The position numbers and the translations under genes are program-made. The notes beneath the pieces were generated by a model that was not told the DNA's origin, did no database searches, and worked only from the letters and a program-made list of their open reading frames with translations. From an uncultured Bacilli bacterium (lineage in GTDB: Bacteria; Bacillota_I; Bacilli_A; RF39; UBA660), in assembly GCA_910589375.1 (NCBI GenBank), contig CAJUTK010000001.1:372001-436000 (forward strand): 64,000 nucleotides of DNA. Direction: 5' to 3'. Positions 34,651 to 43,262 of this stretch are shown piece by piece. The first letter of the stretch is position 1, and each line of letters starts with the position of its first letter.

Positions 34651-37109
34651 TATTCTTCAGGTTCTGGTTTAGGATCCGGTTTTGGTTCTGGATCTGGGTT
34701 TTCATTGGTGTTTGAATTAGTATTTGTATTCGTGTTAGTGTTGGTATTAGTATTGGTATTTGTATTTGAATTAGTATTCGTATTTGTGTTGGTATTACTA
34801 TTTGTATTCGTGTTAGTATTTGTGTTTGTGTTAGTATTCGTATTTGAGTTTGTATTCGTGTTGGTATTAGTATTTGTATTAGAACCTGGCCCTTTTTCTA
34901 CAACAGTAATTTTACAGTTAGCTGTATATTTTCCATCTTTTGTAGTTACTGTAATCGTTGCCTCTCCTGGAGCATTGGCTTTAATTGTAATATAGTCATT
35001 ATTAGCTGTTACTACTTTGATAGAATCAGAATGAATACTATTATTCCATGATACTTCTTTATTAGTAGCATTTTTAGGAGTAACATTAACCATAATATTT
35101 TTACTTTCTCCCACTTTTAAAGTAAGGGAAGTAGCACTTAGTGAAACTCCTGTAACTCCTACATTAGTAGGTGTTCCTTTAGATACTACCACAGTAATAG
35201 TTGCTTTTTTCTTTCCGTCCTGTGTAGTTACAGTAATAGTTGCTTTTCCTTCCGCTACAGCTGTTATAACACCATTTTTAACAGTAGCAACTTTATTATT
35301 GCTAGAAGTCCATGTAACATTTTTGTTAGTTGCATTTGATGGAGACACAGTTGCTTTAACGGTAATAGATTCTCCAACTTTTAAATTAGCATTTGCTCTA
35401 TCTAGTGATACTCTTCCTACTGGTATAGGTTTATTAGAGTTTGAATTAGAATTTGTATTTTTATCTGTATTAGATGGTCTCACTTTTGCTTTTACAGAAA
35501 TAATAATTTCAGTTCCAACATTACTTTCTGGATCTATTACAGAAATACTAGTTTCTCCAGGACCTTTTGCGATAATATGTCCATTTTGATCAACTGTAAC
35601 AACATTTTCATTCCAGCTTGTCCATTCTAAATTCATGACAATAGTTTCATCTTCATTGATGATAGGAGATAAAGTTAATTCATCACCCTCTGTGATTGTT
35701 ATTTTTTGTTTTTCAAAACGAATACTATTGATAGTAATATCTACAGCAGTTACTAATAAGGTTTGACTTTTTCTGCTCTTTTTAGATTTTACCGTAATAG
35801 TAGCAGTTCCTTTATTAATAGCTGTTATGACACCATTTTCATTAACAGTAGCAATTTCTGCGTTTGATGTAGACCATTCATATTTATCATTTTCTTGAAT
35901 TTTAGTATTCGCAACAACTTCTGCTTGATAAGTAGAACGAAGCGCTAAAGTGATTTCATCTCTAGTAAGAGAGAAATGACTTTTTTTGTTAATTAAGAAA
36001 ATTACTAGCCCAATAGCAAAGATAACTAAGAACACATAAAATGCGTATAAAGAATATTTTGTAATTTGTTTATTTCTTCTATATTCATTACCACTTTCTT
36101 CATTGATGGTAATAATTTGTTCATCATCATTGTTTGACTCTTTTTTATCAAATATTTTAGAAAATTCAATTCGTTCTTCAGTAGGAAGCTTTTCTTGCTC
36201 ATTTTCCCTTGGTCTAATAGTATTATAAAAATCAAATTGTAATCCCGCATCTGTTAAATTCTCATTGTTATTACTACTGCTATTATTAGGAGCAACTTGT
36301 TGCTCAACTTCTTCACTAAAATCGTAGTTAAAGTAATCAATCTCATGCTCATCATTAGGAATATCATTTGCTTCTACTTTATTTTCCTCAAAAGGATTAG
36401 CCATAGCTAGTTCTTCTGAAGGGGAAGTTTCAGCTTCTTCAGTGACTCCAATTTGAATGTTTTCCTCTTCTGTATGAATTTCTTCTCTAGGTTCTTCAAT
36501 TATTTCTGTTTCTTCCCTAGGTCCTTCGCTTTGTTCTTGATTTTGATCTTGAAGTTTTGCTTCTTCTCTTTCCTTTTTCCATTTATCAAAGATAGGATCA
36601 ATAGATGTTGATATTTTTGAAGTATCTAGGTTTAGACTTTCTTGAGATCCATCTGCATTTGCACTATCATCAGCTATTGTAATAGGTGGAAGTTGTTCTT
36701 GTAAACTAGAAATTGGTTTTAAAACAACTTGTTCTCCATCCTCTTCCTCTTCTGTAATGGTAATAGGTGGTAATTTCTCTTGAATATCTGAAATAGGTGT
36801 CTCTGCCTCTTCAGTGACAGTAGAAGAATCCTCTTCTTCTTCATAGATAGTAACCTCATCTTCTTGTGGTTCTCCTTCATTAGTACTAGGTTCTTCACTA
36901 CTTCCAAAAACACTTTCAATTGTTAATTTTTGTTCTGGTTCTTTTTCCTCATCATTTGAAAGAAGAGACTCTTCAACTTCTGCTTCATCTTCGAAAGTCC
37001 CTTCTTCATTAGGAATAGGTTGTCCAAACATATCATCAAAAATAGAAGAACTTATCATTCCGTCGTCATTTTTCATTGTTTCTTCTGTAATATTTTTTTT
37101 CTCTTTCAT
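34650..37109 (-). CDS. Membrane-anchored Ig-like (BIG_2) protein with Asn-Thr repeat tail
   Basis: This 819-residue protein has a long acidic N-terminal region of about 345 residues with short repeated PPITITEEEE/PPITIADD-like blocks, so it is probably cytoplasmic. One membrane helix follows (near residues 351-373), then about four bacterial Ig-like domains (KVGESITVKATVSPSNATNK type), and a tail of about 60 residues of alternating Asn-Thr/Ser ending in a Pro/Glu spacer. The topology suggests an inside-out sensor or envelope tether rather than a normal secreted adhesin. Confidence 0.75.
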   Translation of the reverse strand: MKEKKNITEETMKNDDGMISSSIFDDMFGQPIPNEEGTFEDEAEVEESLLSNDEEKEPEQKLTIESVFGSSEEPSTNEGEPQEDEVTIYEEEEDSSTVTEEAETPISDIQEKLPPITITEEEEDGEQVVLKPISSLQEQLPPITIADDSANADGSQESLNLDTSKISTSIDPIFDKWKKEREEAKLQDQNQEQSEGPREETEIIEEPREEIHTEEENIQIGVTEEAETSPSEELAMANPFEENKVEANDIPNDEHEIDYFNYDFSEEVEQQVAPNNSSSNNNENLTDAGLQFDFYNTIRPRENEQEKLPTEERIEFSKIFDKKESNNDDEQIITINEESGNEYRRNKQITKYSLYAFYVFLVIFAIGLVIFLINKKSHFSLTRDEITLALRSTYQAEVVANTKIQENDKYEWSTSNAEIATVNENGVITAINKGTATITVKSKKSRKSQTLLVTAVDITINSIRFEKQKITITEGDELTLSPIINEDETIVMNLEWTSWNENVVTVDQNGHIIAKGPGETSISVIDPESNVGTEIIISVKAKVRPSNTDKNTNSNSNSNKPIPVGRVSLDRANANLKVGESITVKATVSPSNATNKNVTWTSSNNKVATVKNGVITAVAEGKATITVTTQDGKKKATITVVVSKGTPTNVGVTGVSLSATSLTLKVGESKNIMVNVTPKNATNKEVSWNNSIHSDSIKVVTANNDYITIKANAPGEATITVTTKDGKYTANCKITVVEKGPGSNTNTNTNTNTNSNTNTNTNTNTNTNTNSNTNTNTNTNSNTNTNTNTNTNTNTNTNSNTNENPDPEPKPDPKPEPEE
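34705..34893. repeat. Asn-Thr/Ser coding repeat
   Basis: The dipeptide repeat tail is encoded with varied synonymous Asn and Thr codons, with occasional Ser, rather than a pure DNA repeat. This suggests selection on the protein sequence. Confidence 0.85.
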
Positions 37110-37249
37110 AATTCCACCTAATATCCCTCTATTATTATCTTAATTTTACGATAAATTACTCTAAAAAGCAACATTTCTTTCACTAAATTTTTAAGAAGGA
37201 ATAGGATTAAAAACATTTGCATAGGATAAGAAAGAGAAAGTGTGATAGA

Positions 37250-37705
37250 ATGAAAAAAATATTAGAGTCCCTTTTTTATTTGTTTTTCCCATTATTGATA
37301 GGTGGAATTGTAGGCTTTTTGATTTCTGGAAGTATTCAGTATGATAGTCTTATAAAACCTCCTTTAGCACCACCAGCGAAATTATTTCCTATCGCATGGA
37401 GTATTATTTATCTTTTTATGGGAATATCTTATTTTCTACTAATGAGAAAGAAAGATTATATTCCATTAGAAAAGATGATTTATTACTTACAATTATTTGT
37501 AAATGCTATGTGGTCTATTATTTTCTTTTTGTGGAAATGGAGAATATTTGCCATTCTATGGATTCTTTTATTAGATTTTTTAGTAATAAAAATGATTTTG
37601 CTATTTTATAATAGTAAGAAAATATCTGCCTATTTAAATATTCCTTATTTGATATGGATAGTATTTGCAACTTACTTAACAATTGGAATAGTAATTTTGA
37701 ATTAA
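37250..37705 (+). CDS. TspO/MBR-family membrane protein
   Basis: This 151-residue protein has five predicted membrane helices and the TspO signature (IKPPLAPPAKLFPIAWSIIY near residue 35). These proteins bind porphyrins and influence tetrapyrrole or stress responses. ATG 37250 is preferred over the TTG at 37217, although neither has a strong ribosome binding site. Confidence 0.88.
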   Translation: MKKILESLFYLFFPLLIGGIVGFLISGSIQYDSLIKPPLAPPAKLFPIAWSIIYLFMGISYFLLMRKKDYIPLEKMIYYLQLFVNAMWSIIFFLWKWRIFAILWILLLDFLVIKMILLFYNSKKISAYLNIPYLIWIVFATYLTIGIVILN

Positions 37706-37735
37706 AAAAAGATTAGTCTTCTAATCTTTTTCTTT
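37706..37735. terminator. Bidirectional terminator
   Basis: AAAAAGATTAG (37706-37716), loop TCTT, CTAATCTTTTT (37721-37731), between convergent genes. Confidence 0.85.
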
Positions 37736-39049
37736 TAAAATGATGTTAGCAGCAGCAATTCCTGATAAGACAGCTCCTTCCATAGTAGTATAAAACTTTT
37801 GTCTTGTATAATCTCCTGCTAAGACAAGTCCTGGGATTGGTGTTTTTTGCATAGGGCGGTCCTGATCATGATTAGGACCTAAATTATAAAATTTATCTTT
37901 ATGTCTTACTACACGAAAGTCAGTAACATCTTTTTTAATATTTAAATTTATTTTTTGAAAGTCTTTTAGAACTAGTTGGAAAATCTCCTGATTATTTTTT
38001 TGTAAATAATCATCAGGATTAGATAAAATAATGGATATTCTTCCTTTGGATTTTGGAAAAGTAGTATGGGACTCTTCTGTGAAACTAGCAAGAATTGTAT
38101 TAGGTGCAAATGTAACTCTATCAAAATCTTGAATTGGTTTTTTAAGCTCTAATTGTACGGTTATAGCCGATGTAGTAGGAATTTTCAAAAACGGTTGGAT
38201 AAAAGGAATATGCACTAGATTTTGAACAATTCTTTTTGCATTTCCAATATCTGTTGCAAGAATAGTATTATGGGAGTGAATAGAACTACCATTAGATAAT
38301 TTCACACCAGTTACTTTAGAACCATCAAAAAGAATAGACTCTACTTTCATGTTAGTTAGAATTTCACCTCCATTTTCTCTTATTTTAGAAGCAATAGGAT
38401 TTGCAAGTGCTTCACTCATTCCCATTTTATAAGCACCTATTCGAATATTGATGAGTCGTGATAAAGAAGGGTAAAAAATTCCAAAAAATAGTTTAGAAGA
38501 GTAGTTATCTTTTGGTTGAAAAAATATTCCAGTACTAAGAGGTGTTAAAACATTTTCAATAATATTATTTGTTATTTTCTTTTTTTCTGCATATTCTAAG
38601 ATACTATCATTATCTAATGTTTTTGGATGAAATGCATAATCCTTAAATCCAAGTATAAATAATTTTGATAAGGACATTTTATCATGTAAGGATAGCATCT
38701 TATTGTTACCAATCATTCCTTTTATAAATGGAAATGGAAAATGAAAAGGGTCAATTCCTAGAATGATTGGCTTTTCAGGTGTTTTTATTTCTAGCTCTTT
38801 TTCCCAATTTACAATAGTATTTAGGGAAACATCTACTTCTTTTAATAGTTTTGGAAGTTCTTTGTAATATCCAATATGTCTATGAAAGCCAGATTCTATC
38901 ATCATGCCATTATCATTCCAAGAAGAGGTTCTCCCACCTAAAAATTTTTCTTTTTCAATTAATAGAACTTTTTTTCTTTCTTTTGTTAAATAATAAGCGG
39001 CAGTAAGGCCCGCTAATCCAGCTCCAATTATAATAATATCATATTTCAT
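37721..39049 (-). CDS. FAD-dependent desaturase/oxidoreductase (CrtI/HpnE-like)
   Basis: This 442-residue protein has an N-terminal FAD-binding motif (IIIIGAGLAGLTAAYYL), the GGRTSS segment near residue 38 and a C-terminal FAD contact (GLVLAGDYTRQ). This is the phytoene-desaturase/amine-oxidase fold used in carotenoid and squalene-derived pathways. The substrate cannot be told from sequence. ATG 39049 follows AGGAGG. No other terpenoid genes are adjacent. Confidence 0.85.
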   Translation of the reverse strand: MKYDIIIIGAGLAGLTAAYYLTKERKKVLLIEKEKFLGGRTSSWNDNGMMIESGFHRHIGYYKELPKLLKEVDVSLNTIVNWEKELEIKTPEKPIILGIDPFHFPFPFIKGMIGNNKMLSLHDKMSLSKLFILGFKDYAFHPKTLDNDSILEYAEKKKITNNIIENVLTPLSTGIFFQPKDNYSSKLFFGIFYPSLSRLINIRIGAYKMGMSEALANPIASKIRENGGEILTNMKVESILFDGSKVTGVKLSNGSSIHSHNTILATDIGNAKRIVQNLVHIPFIQPFLKIPTTSAITVQLELKKPIQDFDRVTFAPNTILASFTEESHTTFPKSKGRISIILSNPDDYLQKNNQEIFQLVLKDFQKINLNIKKDVTDFRVVRHKDKFYNLGPNHDQDRPMQKTPIPGLVLAGDYTRQKFYTTMEGAVLSGIAAANIILKEKD

Positions 39050-39111
39050 AGTAGTTCCTCCTAACATTAGGGTAGCTACATTTATCAAAAATATGTGTTT
39101 TAAGAAAGAAA

Positions 39112-39132
39112 AAACAACTAAGATAGTTGTTT
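39112..39132 (-). terminator. Rho-independent terminator of NUDIX gene
   Basis: On the minus strand AAACAACTA pairs with TAGTTGTTT and runs into a T tract. Confidence 0.7.
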
Positions 39133-39538
39133 ATTTAATAAGCTTTTTTTGTAAACAGTAAGGAATAACCTCATTAGATAATGTATTTGATAAAGGTGCT
39201 TCCTTTTCTTCTGTATCATACCATAAGAAGTATTCTATTTCTTCTGATGTGGAAAGAGTTCCTTTTAATTCTCCATCGTATTGAAATACATAGAAGTGAA
39301 TAGGTGTTTTACCATCACTAGTGGCAATCTCATCAAATTCCATTACTAATTTAAATTTATCAATATCGAATTGGGCATCTGTGCCTAATTCTTCATGACA
39401 TTCACGAATAGCAGCTTGTAGAGGCGTTTCACCATCTTCTACTCCACCACCAATCATTTGGTAGGTTTTTCTTTTTCTAGGTTTATCAATTAATAATTTT
39501 TGTTCTTTAAAAAACATCGTACCTACTACTTGAATCAT
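39131..39538 (-). CDS. NUDIX hydrolase
   Basis: This 135-residue protein has a full NUDIX box near residues 30-53 (GGGVEDGETPLQAAIRECHEELG), with the required Gly, Glu, Arg and Glu-Glu positions. It hydrolyses a nucleoside diphosphate linked to another group, possibly oxidised nucleotides. The substrate is unknown. AAGGAG precedes the start. Confidence 0.92.
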   Translation of the reverse strand: MIQVVGTMFFKEQKLLIDKPRKRKTYQMIGGGVEDGETPLQAAIRECHEELGTDAQFDIDKFKLVMEFDEIATSDGKTPIHFYVFQYDGELKGTLSTSEEIEYFLWYDTEEKEAPLSNTLSNEVIPYCLQKKLIK

Positions 39539-39609
39539 AATAATCTCCTTGCTTTCTTTAGATATTATACTAAATTTCTTTTGTTTTTTAAATACGAAAA
39601 TGACAATTA

Positions 39610-40926
39610 TTATTTAGCTTTAGGTGGTTCTGTGAATTCTTCTGGTTGAATAGAATTTTGTTTCATGCTTTCAAATTCTTCTATAATCACTTTTTTCATT
39701 ATATTAGCAGTTCCTAAATCTATAGCGCCACTTAAATATCTTCTATTAATTTCTTTTATAATTTCTGCTTCTTCTTGTTCTAACTCTTGTGCTGTCTTCA
39801 AAATAGAGTAGGGAACCCCATTAAATCTTTTAGGGTCAAACATATATCCCTTTGTAGGCGTAATTCTAATCTGTAGCATTTGTTCTATTTTTATTAAAAC
39901 AGCATTTTTTTTCTTTTTTTCTTCTTGTACTTTTCTTTCACTCTGTTCTTTTTGCAAACTTTCTATTTTTCTTTGCATACTAGAAAGCATTTCATCCTTT
40001 GAATCAAAACTAGAGGTATTTACTGGTTTTCCTTCTTCTTGCTTACGTTTTATAAAATTTTCTTTGCTATTTTGGTTTCTTAGAATGTCTTGCTCTATTA
40101 GTCCTAAAAGGGAATCAGTGCTATTAGGATTATCTGTTTTAGCAAGTCTGTTACGTAATTGATCTAGATAGATAAGATTTTTAAAGTCAATTTCTACTAT
40201 ATTATTGTGATAATAATCAAATAGTAATCGAGTTATTATCCCGGCTGCATCGGTAAGATTAATATCATTTTTTTGGATCCATCTTACACCATTTTTCCCA
40301 AATATGCAGCGAAAAATTCTTTGATCTGGTTCACTTAGTAATTTTCTTTTTTTGGGATGCATTTTTTCTAAGACACTTAATAGTGCTTGTAAATGTCTCT
40401 TTCTTTCTTCAATGATTTGTTTGGTTTTCATTTCTGCTAAGGCTATGTCACTTACATCAATAAATTCTTCATCGTGTAGGTAATCACTACCAATCTGTAT
40501 TCTAGTGACGGTGATATTTTCTTGAGGGATGAAATCGGCTATATATTCATCCCCTTGGAAACCATTATTGTAGTGCCCCATTAAAGCACTAGAAACAAAT
40601 GGCTTTTTGATATTTAAACCTTGTGTTTTAATTTCATAGCATATTCCCACATCAGGAACCCCAATAATCGTTTGATAAAGCCCTACTCTAATAGTATTAG
40701 ATAAGGAAGTTCCAGAATTATGAACATTTCCATAAGCAGAGTAAACCATACTTTGGTTATCACTCATATAGATTCCTACTTCATTTCCATCAGTTCTTTT
40801 GTTTTGGGTATCACTAATAGTTTTTTCAACAGGAGTAAAATCAACTCCAAAAAAGTGAAAGTCTTTTAATTTTGGATATTTAATTACAACTCCTCTATAT
40901 AAAGTTTCTGGTATTTTTGTTTCCAT
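39610..40926 (-). CDS. Hypothetical protein, possible ADP-ribosyltransferase-like N-terminal domain
   Basis: In this 438-residue protein the N-terminal 160 residues suggest a mono-ADP-ribosyltransferase fold: ETLYRGVV (Arg motif), GIYMSDNQSMVYSAYG (middle strand-helix), and FQGDEYIADFIPQENITV, which resembles the late Glu-containing ADP-ribosylation loop. The rest is a helical, Gln/Lys/Glu-rich region with a coiled coil (KIESLQKEQSERKVQEE). No signal peptide, so it would act inside the cell or be injected by contact. AGGAG precedes the start. Confidence 0.45.
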   Translation of the reverse strand: METKIPETLYRGVVIKYPKLKDFHFFGVDFTPVEKTISDTQNKRTDGNEVGIYMSDNQSMVYSAYGNVHNSGTSLSNTIRVGLYQTIIGVPDVGICYEIKTQGLNIKKPFVSSALMGHYNNGFQGDEYIADFIPQENITVTRIQIGSDYLHDEEFIDVSDIALAEMKTKQIIEERKRHLQALLSVLEKMHPKKRKLLSEPDQRIFRCIFGKNGVRWIQKNDINLTDAAGIITRLLFDYYHNNIVEIDFKNLIYLDQLRNRLAKTDNPNSTDSLLGLIEQDILRNQNSKENFIKRKQEEGKPVNTSSFDSKDEMLSSMQRKIESLQKEQSERKVQEEKKKKNAVLIKIEQMLQIRITPTKGYMFDPKRFNGVPYSILKTAQELEQEEAEIIKEINRRYLSGAIDLGTANIMKKVIIEEFESMKQNSIQPEEFTEPPKAK

Positions 40927-41045
40927 AGCATACTCCTATCTTTTTTCATTTTATCATAGATTTAAAAATAATGGAATTTTATAGCATTAATTGATATAAT
41001 AACATTGACACTAAAATAAACTAGTGTAGTAGTAAGGGTGTGAAT

Positions 41046-41681
41046 ATGGAAGAAAACTATAGAAAATACATAGAAGAAAATCATTCTTTTGATAAGATGA
41101 CGATGTTAGGAATCATTTGTTTCATTATTGTAATTGCAGGTGTATTTGGCTTTGTATATGAATTTATTTTCTACTATTTTAATAGTGGAATGAAACAGTT
41201 TTTTTGGCGTGGAGGAAACTTCTTGCCATGGATCAATATTTATGCGATTGGGTCAGTATTTATTTATCTTTTAACTTATAGACATCGTAAAAGTGCTTGG
41301 AAGGTTTTCTTGATTAGTACAATTCTTTGTGGTGTTTTAGAGTATATTGCCGGATGGGGAATGTATGAAATAGGAAATGGTTTTAGATGTTGGGATTATA
41401 ATTCAGAAATATTGAATTTTGGAAATATTAATGGATTTGTCTGTCTTAGAAGTGTTTTATTCTTTGGTGTGTCTAGTTTACTATTAATTTATGGAATTGT
41501 TCCACTTTGCTTTGTCTTAGCAAAAAAGATGAACAAGAAACTTTTTTTAACAATTAGTATTACGTTAGTTTCTATTATTTTGTTGGATGAAATCTATAAT
41601 TTGGCGATTGCTAGAATGTTAGATTTAAAAAGGGCATCTGATGTTTATAAAAGCATAGGATTTCACTATGTTGATTTTTAA
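41046..41681 (+). CDS. CmpB-like putative ABC-transporter membrane protein
   Basis: This 211-residue protein has six predicted membrane helices. GFVYEFIF, the LPWINIYAIG segment and NINGFVCLRSVLFFGV match the putative ABC-transporter type IV (CmpB/DUF1113) pattern. ATG 41046 follows AAGGGTG. Function in the cell is not established for the family. Confidence 0.75.
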   Translation: MEENYRKYIEENHSFDKMTMLGIICFIIVIAGVFGFVYEFIFYYFNSGMKQFFWRGGNFLPWINIYAIGSVFIYLLTYRHRKSAWKVFLISTILCGVLEYIAGWGMYEIGNGFRCWDYNSEILNFGNINGFVCLRSVLFFGVSSLLLIYGIVPLCFVLAKKMNKKLFLTISITLVSIILLDEIYNLAIARMLDLKRASDVYKSIGFHYVDF

Positions 41682-41729
41682 TAACATATGTGTTAGAATA
41701 TACCTCATTATTTGAAGGGGGATTATATT

Positions 41730-42131
41730 ATGAGAGAAGCAACTGTAGAGTTAGAGACAGTATTAACATATTTGAAAGCTATTTTTAATGCAGAATCAAA
41801 AGAGGAAATCGAAGAGATTAAACAAGAACTATTAGATGGTTTAAGAACTAATGGAATGTCAGAAGAAATGCTTGCTGATTATTCTGCTGCACTAGATAGA
41901 GCAGAAGCAAGCTTTGAAAGCGGAGAAATTACTTTTGATGAAAATGGACAATTAGTAAGAAATGAAAACTATGTACAAGAAGGTACAACAGTAGAACCTA
42001 ATGGAACACCAGAGATTGGTTCTCAAGCAACAACTGCTGCTGGAGTAGCACTTGGATTAGTTACATCTGCTATAGTAGTAACTGTAGCATTAAGAAAGAA
42101 ATTCTCTAAAGCAAAACAAAAAAGATTATAA
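41730..42131 (+). CDS. Small hypothetical protein with C-terminal membrane helix
   Basis: This 133-residue protein has an acidic helical N-terminal region of about 65 residues, a Gly/Thr-rich linker and a C-terminal membrane helix (AAGVALGLVTSAIVVTVAL). ATG 41730 follows AAGGGGGA. No family recognised. Confidence 0.6.
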   Translation: MREATVELETVLTYLKAIFNAESKEEIEEIKQELLDGLRTNGMSEEMLADYSAALDRAEASFESGEITFDENGQLVRNENYVQEGTTVEPNGTPEIGSQATTAAGVALGLVTSAIVVTVALRKKFSKAKQKRL

Positions 42132-42135
42132 AAAG

Positions 42136-42166
42136 AAGCACAATCTTTAAAAATTGTGCTTTTTTA
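42136..42166. terminator. Bidirectional terminator
   Basis: AAGCACAAT (42136-42144) pairs with ATTGTGCTT (42153-42161), followed by T runs, between convergent genes. Confidence 0.85.
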
Positions 42167-42634
42167 TATGTTTAATTCTGATTCAATTTGTTTCATCATA
42201 TCAGAAGTTAATAAATTTGAATCATATTCGATAACAATTTTAATTTTTTCACGTTCATCGTATTTTCTTAATAAATAGTTTTCATAAAAATTACTCTCAA
42301 CTTTTTCGATTCCTTCTATTTCTAATAAAGCCTCTATTGCTCCTTGAAAACAATATTCACAGCATAAGTCATCTCTAATGATTATATACTTAGCTTTTTT
42401 TCCTTTTGTGTGCTTATCAAAAGACAGTACAGAAGGAATTTTTAATATATTTAGAAATAAACAAATTTCCATTTTTATTATTCTAGGGGTTATTACATTG
42501 GAATCATATTTTAAATAAATCTCTAACAAATTATCCATATTTACTGTTGCTTTTAAGATACCATTTAAAGACAGTAAATATTCTTGAAGTTCTTTATGTC
42601 CCCAATCATTAATTACAATACTGAATTCTTTCAT
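42164..42634 (-). CDS. HMA-like double ferredoxin-fold protein
   Basis: This 156-residue protein has two similar halves, each resembling a heavy-metal-associated (HMA) ferredoxin-like domain. The second half has CCEYCFQGAIEALLEIEGIE near residue 91, with CxxC where HMA domains bind metal; the first half lacks the cysteines. It could be a metal chaperone or a redox-sensitive protein. AAGGAAGG precedes ATG 42634. A terminated RNA is encoded just upstream on the same strand. Confidence 0.6.
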   Translation of the reverse strand: MKEFSIVINDWGHKELQEYLLSLNGILKATVNMDNLLEIYLKYDSNVITPRIIKMEICLFLNILKIPSVLSFDKHTKGKKAKYIIIRDDLCCEYCFQGAIEALLEIEGIEKVESNFYENYLLRKYDEREKIKIVIEYDSNLLTSDMMKQIESELNI

Positions 42635-42657
42635 ACTGTTCCTTCCTTACATGCGTA

Positions 42658-42836
42658 TAAAAAAATAGTACTCAATCTAATAAAGACTAAGTACTGAACC
42701 CAATATAGGATAGTACTCAACTTATCAAAATTAAGCGTTTCCTTTTTTAACAAGGCATTTTCTATTGCTGCCTGAAAAGTCAGAGTTCCTATAAATCTGG
42801 TGCGTTAGTACCCCGCATTTTGAAATTTATATTAAG
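42658..42836 (-). ncRNA. Candidate structured RNA (about 175 nt), class unknown
   Basis: On the minus strand an extended -10 promoter (TGC-TACAAT, plus coordinates 42843-42851; TTGACT at 42868-42873) starts a transcript near 42836. The segment has no frame, but has an AGGCA/TGCCT hairpin and three AGTACT half-sites. The last pair (42690-42695 with 42667-42672) forms a 12-bp terminator stem with G-T pairs followed by seven Ts at 42665-42659. Size fits 6S RNA, but I see no decisive 6S or SRP signature. A terminated leader (riboswitch) for the HMA gene is the alternative. Confidence 0.5.
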
Positions 42837-42890
42837 ACAACCATTGTAGCATAAATCTTGAAAAAAGAGTCAAAAGTTTTACTTGTTCAC

Positions 42891-42919
42891 TTGCTTAACT
42901 ATTATAGTTATTATATAAT
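42891..42919 (+). promoter_or_regulatory. Promoter of candidate type I toxin gene
   Basis: TTGCTT (42891-42896) and TATAAT (42914-42919) are spaced by 17, giving a long 5' leader before the toxin start at 42985. Confidence 0.65.
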
Positions 42920-42984
42920 TTTAGTAGGAATATTTGATGTGAGTGTCGTCCTCCAATCTTGTAAAAGAAAGGAGGTAGATATTG

Positions 42985-43077
42985 ATGAAAACTAAGACTT
43001 TTATTTTGAAAGTTTTAAAGCTCATTGCTATCATTTTATTACTCTCTACCTTATTGGTGCTAGCGATAAAAAAATAG
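42985..43077 (+). CDS. Candidate type I toxin, 30-residue hydrophobic peptide
   Basis: The frame MKTKTFILKVLKLIAIILLL and tail encodes one membrane helix flanked by lysines, as in Fst/TxpA/BsrG-type toxins. The ribosome binding site AAAGGAGGT (42968-42976) is very strong but can pair with CCTCC at 42950-42954 in the leader, which would hide it. The gene has its own promoter and a convergent antisense transcript covering its 3' end. These are hallmarks of a type I toxin-antitoxin locus. The name is inferred from layout; the peptide is not a close match that I can place. Confidence 0.7.
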   Translation: MKTKTFILKVLKLIAIILLLSTLLVLAIKK

Positions 43078-43182
43078 ACACTCTTTCAGCATTGATAGAG
43101 TGTCAATTCGAATAATTTAGAGGCGACATTCACTTGCGAAATCAAATGTTCCTCTTTTTTATTGTATGCAAGTCTCCTTGTC
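43065..43182 (-). ncRNA. Candidate antitoxin antisense RNA
   Basis: A minus-strand promoter TTGTCA (plus 43212-43217) with TGT-TATCAT (plus 43189-43194), 17-base spacing, starts an RNA near 43182. It runs back through the toxin 3' region and stops at the hairpin GACACTCT/AGAGTGTC (43077-43104), which is followed on this strand by a T tract. It overlaps the toxin mRNA tail-to-tail by about 90 bases, as in TxpA/RatA and BsrG/SR4 pairs. Confidence 0.65.
43119..43161 (+). terminator. Terminator of toxin mRNA
   Basis: AGAGG (43119-43123) with ACATT/AATGT inner pairing and CCTCT (43151-43155), then TTTTTATT. Confidence 0.7.
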
Positions 43183-43262
43183 ATATTCATGATAACATAA
43201 AAAAGGGATTTTGACAAGTTTTCTATATATCAAAGTTCGAATAGTTCGAACGAATTTTTTAA

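Noticed and set aside
34705..34995. Plus-strand frame of Val/Leu/Phe repeats
   Set aside because: It is the antisense of the Asn-Thr repeat tail and Ig-like domain on the minus strand; it has no ribosome binding site and its composition is a by-product of the repeat.
42660..42836. 6S RNA or SRP RNA as firm identity of the minus-strand transcript
   Set aside because: Size suits 6S and a TCAGGCAGC stretch recalls SRP, but the SRP GGAA tetraloop core and a 6S open bubble are not visible, so I call it only a candidate RNA.
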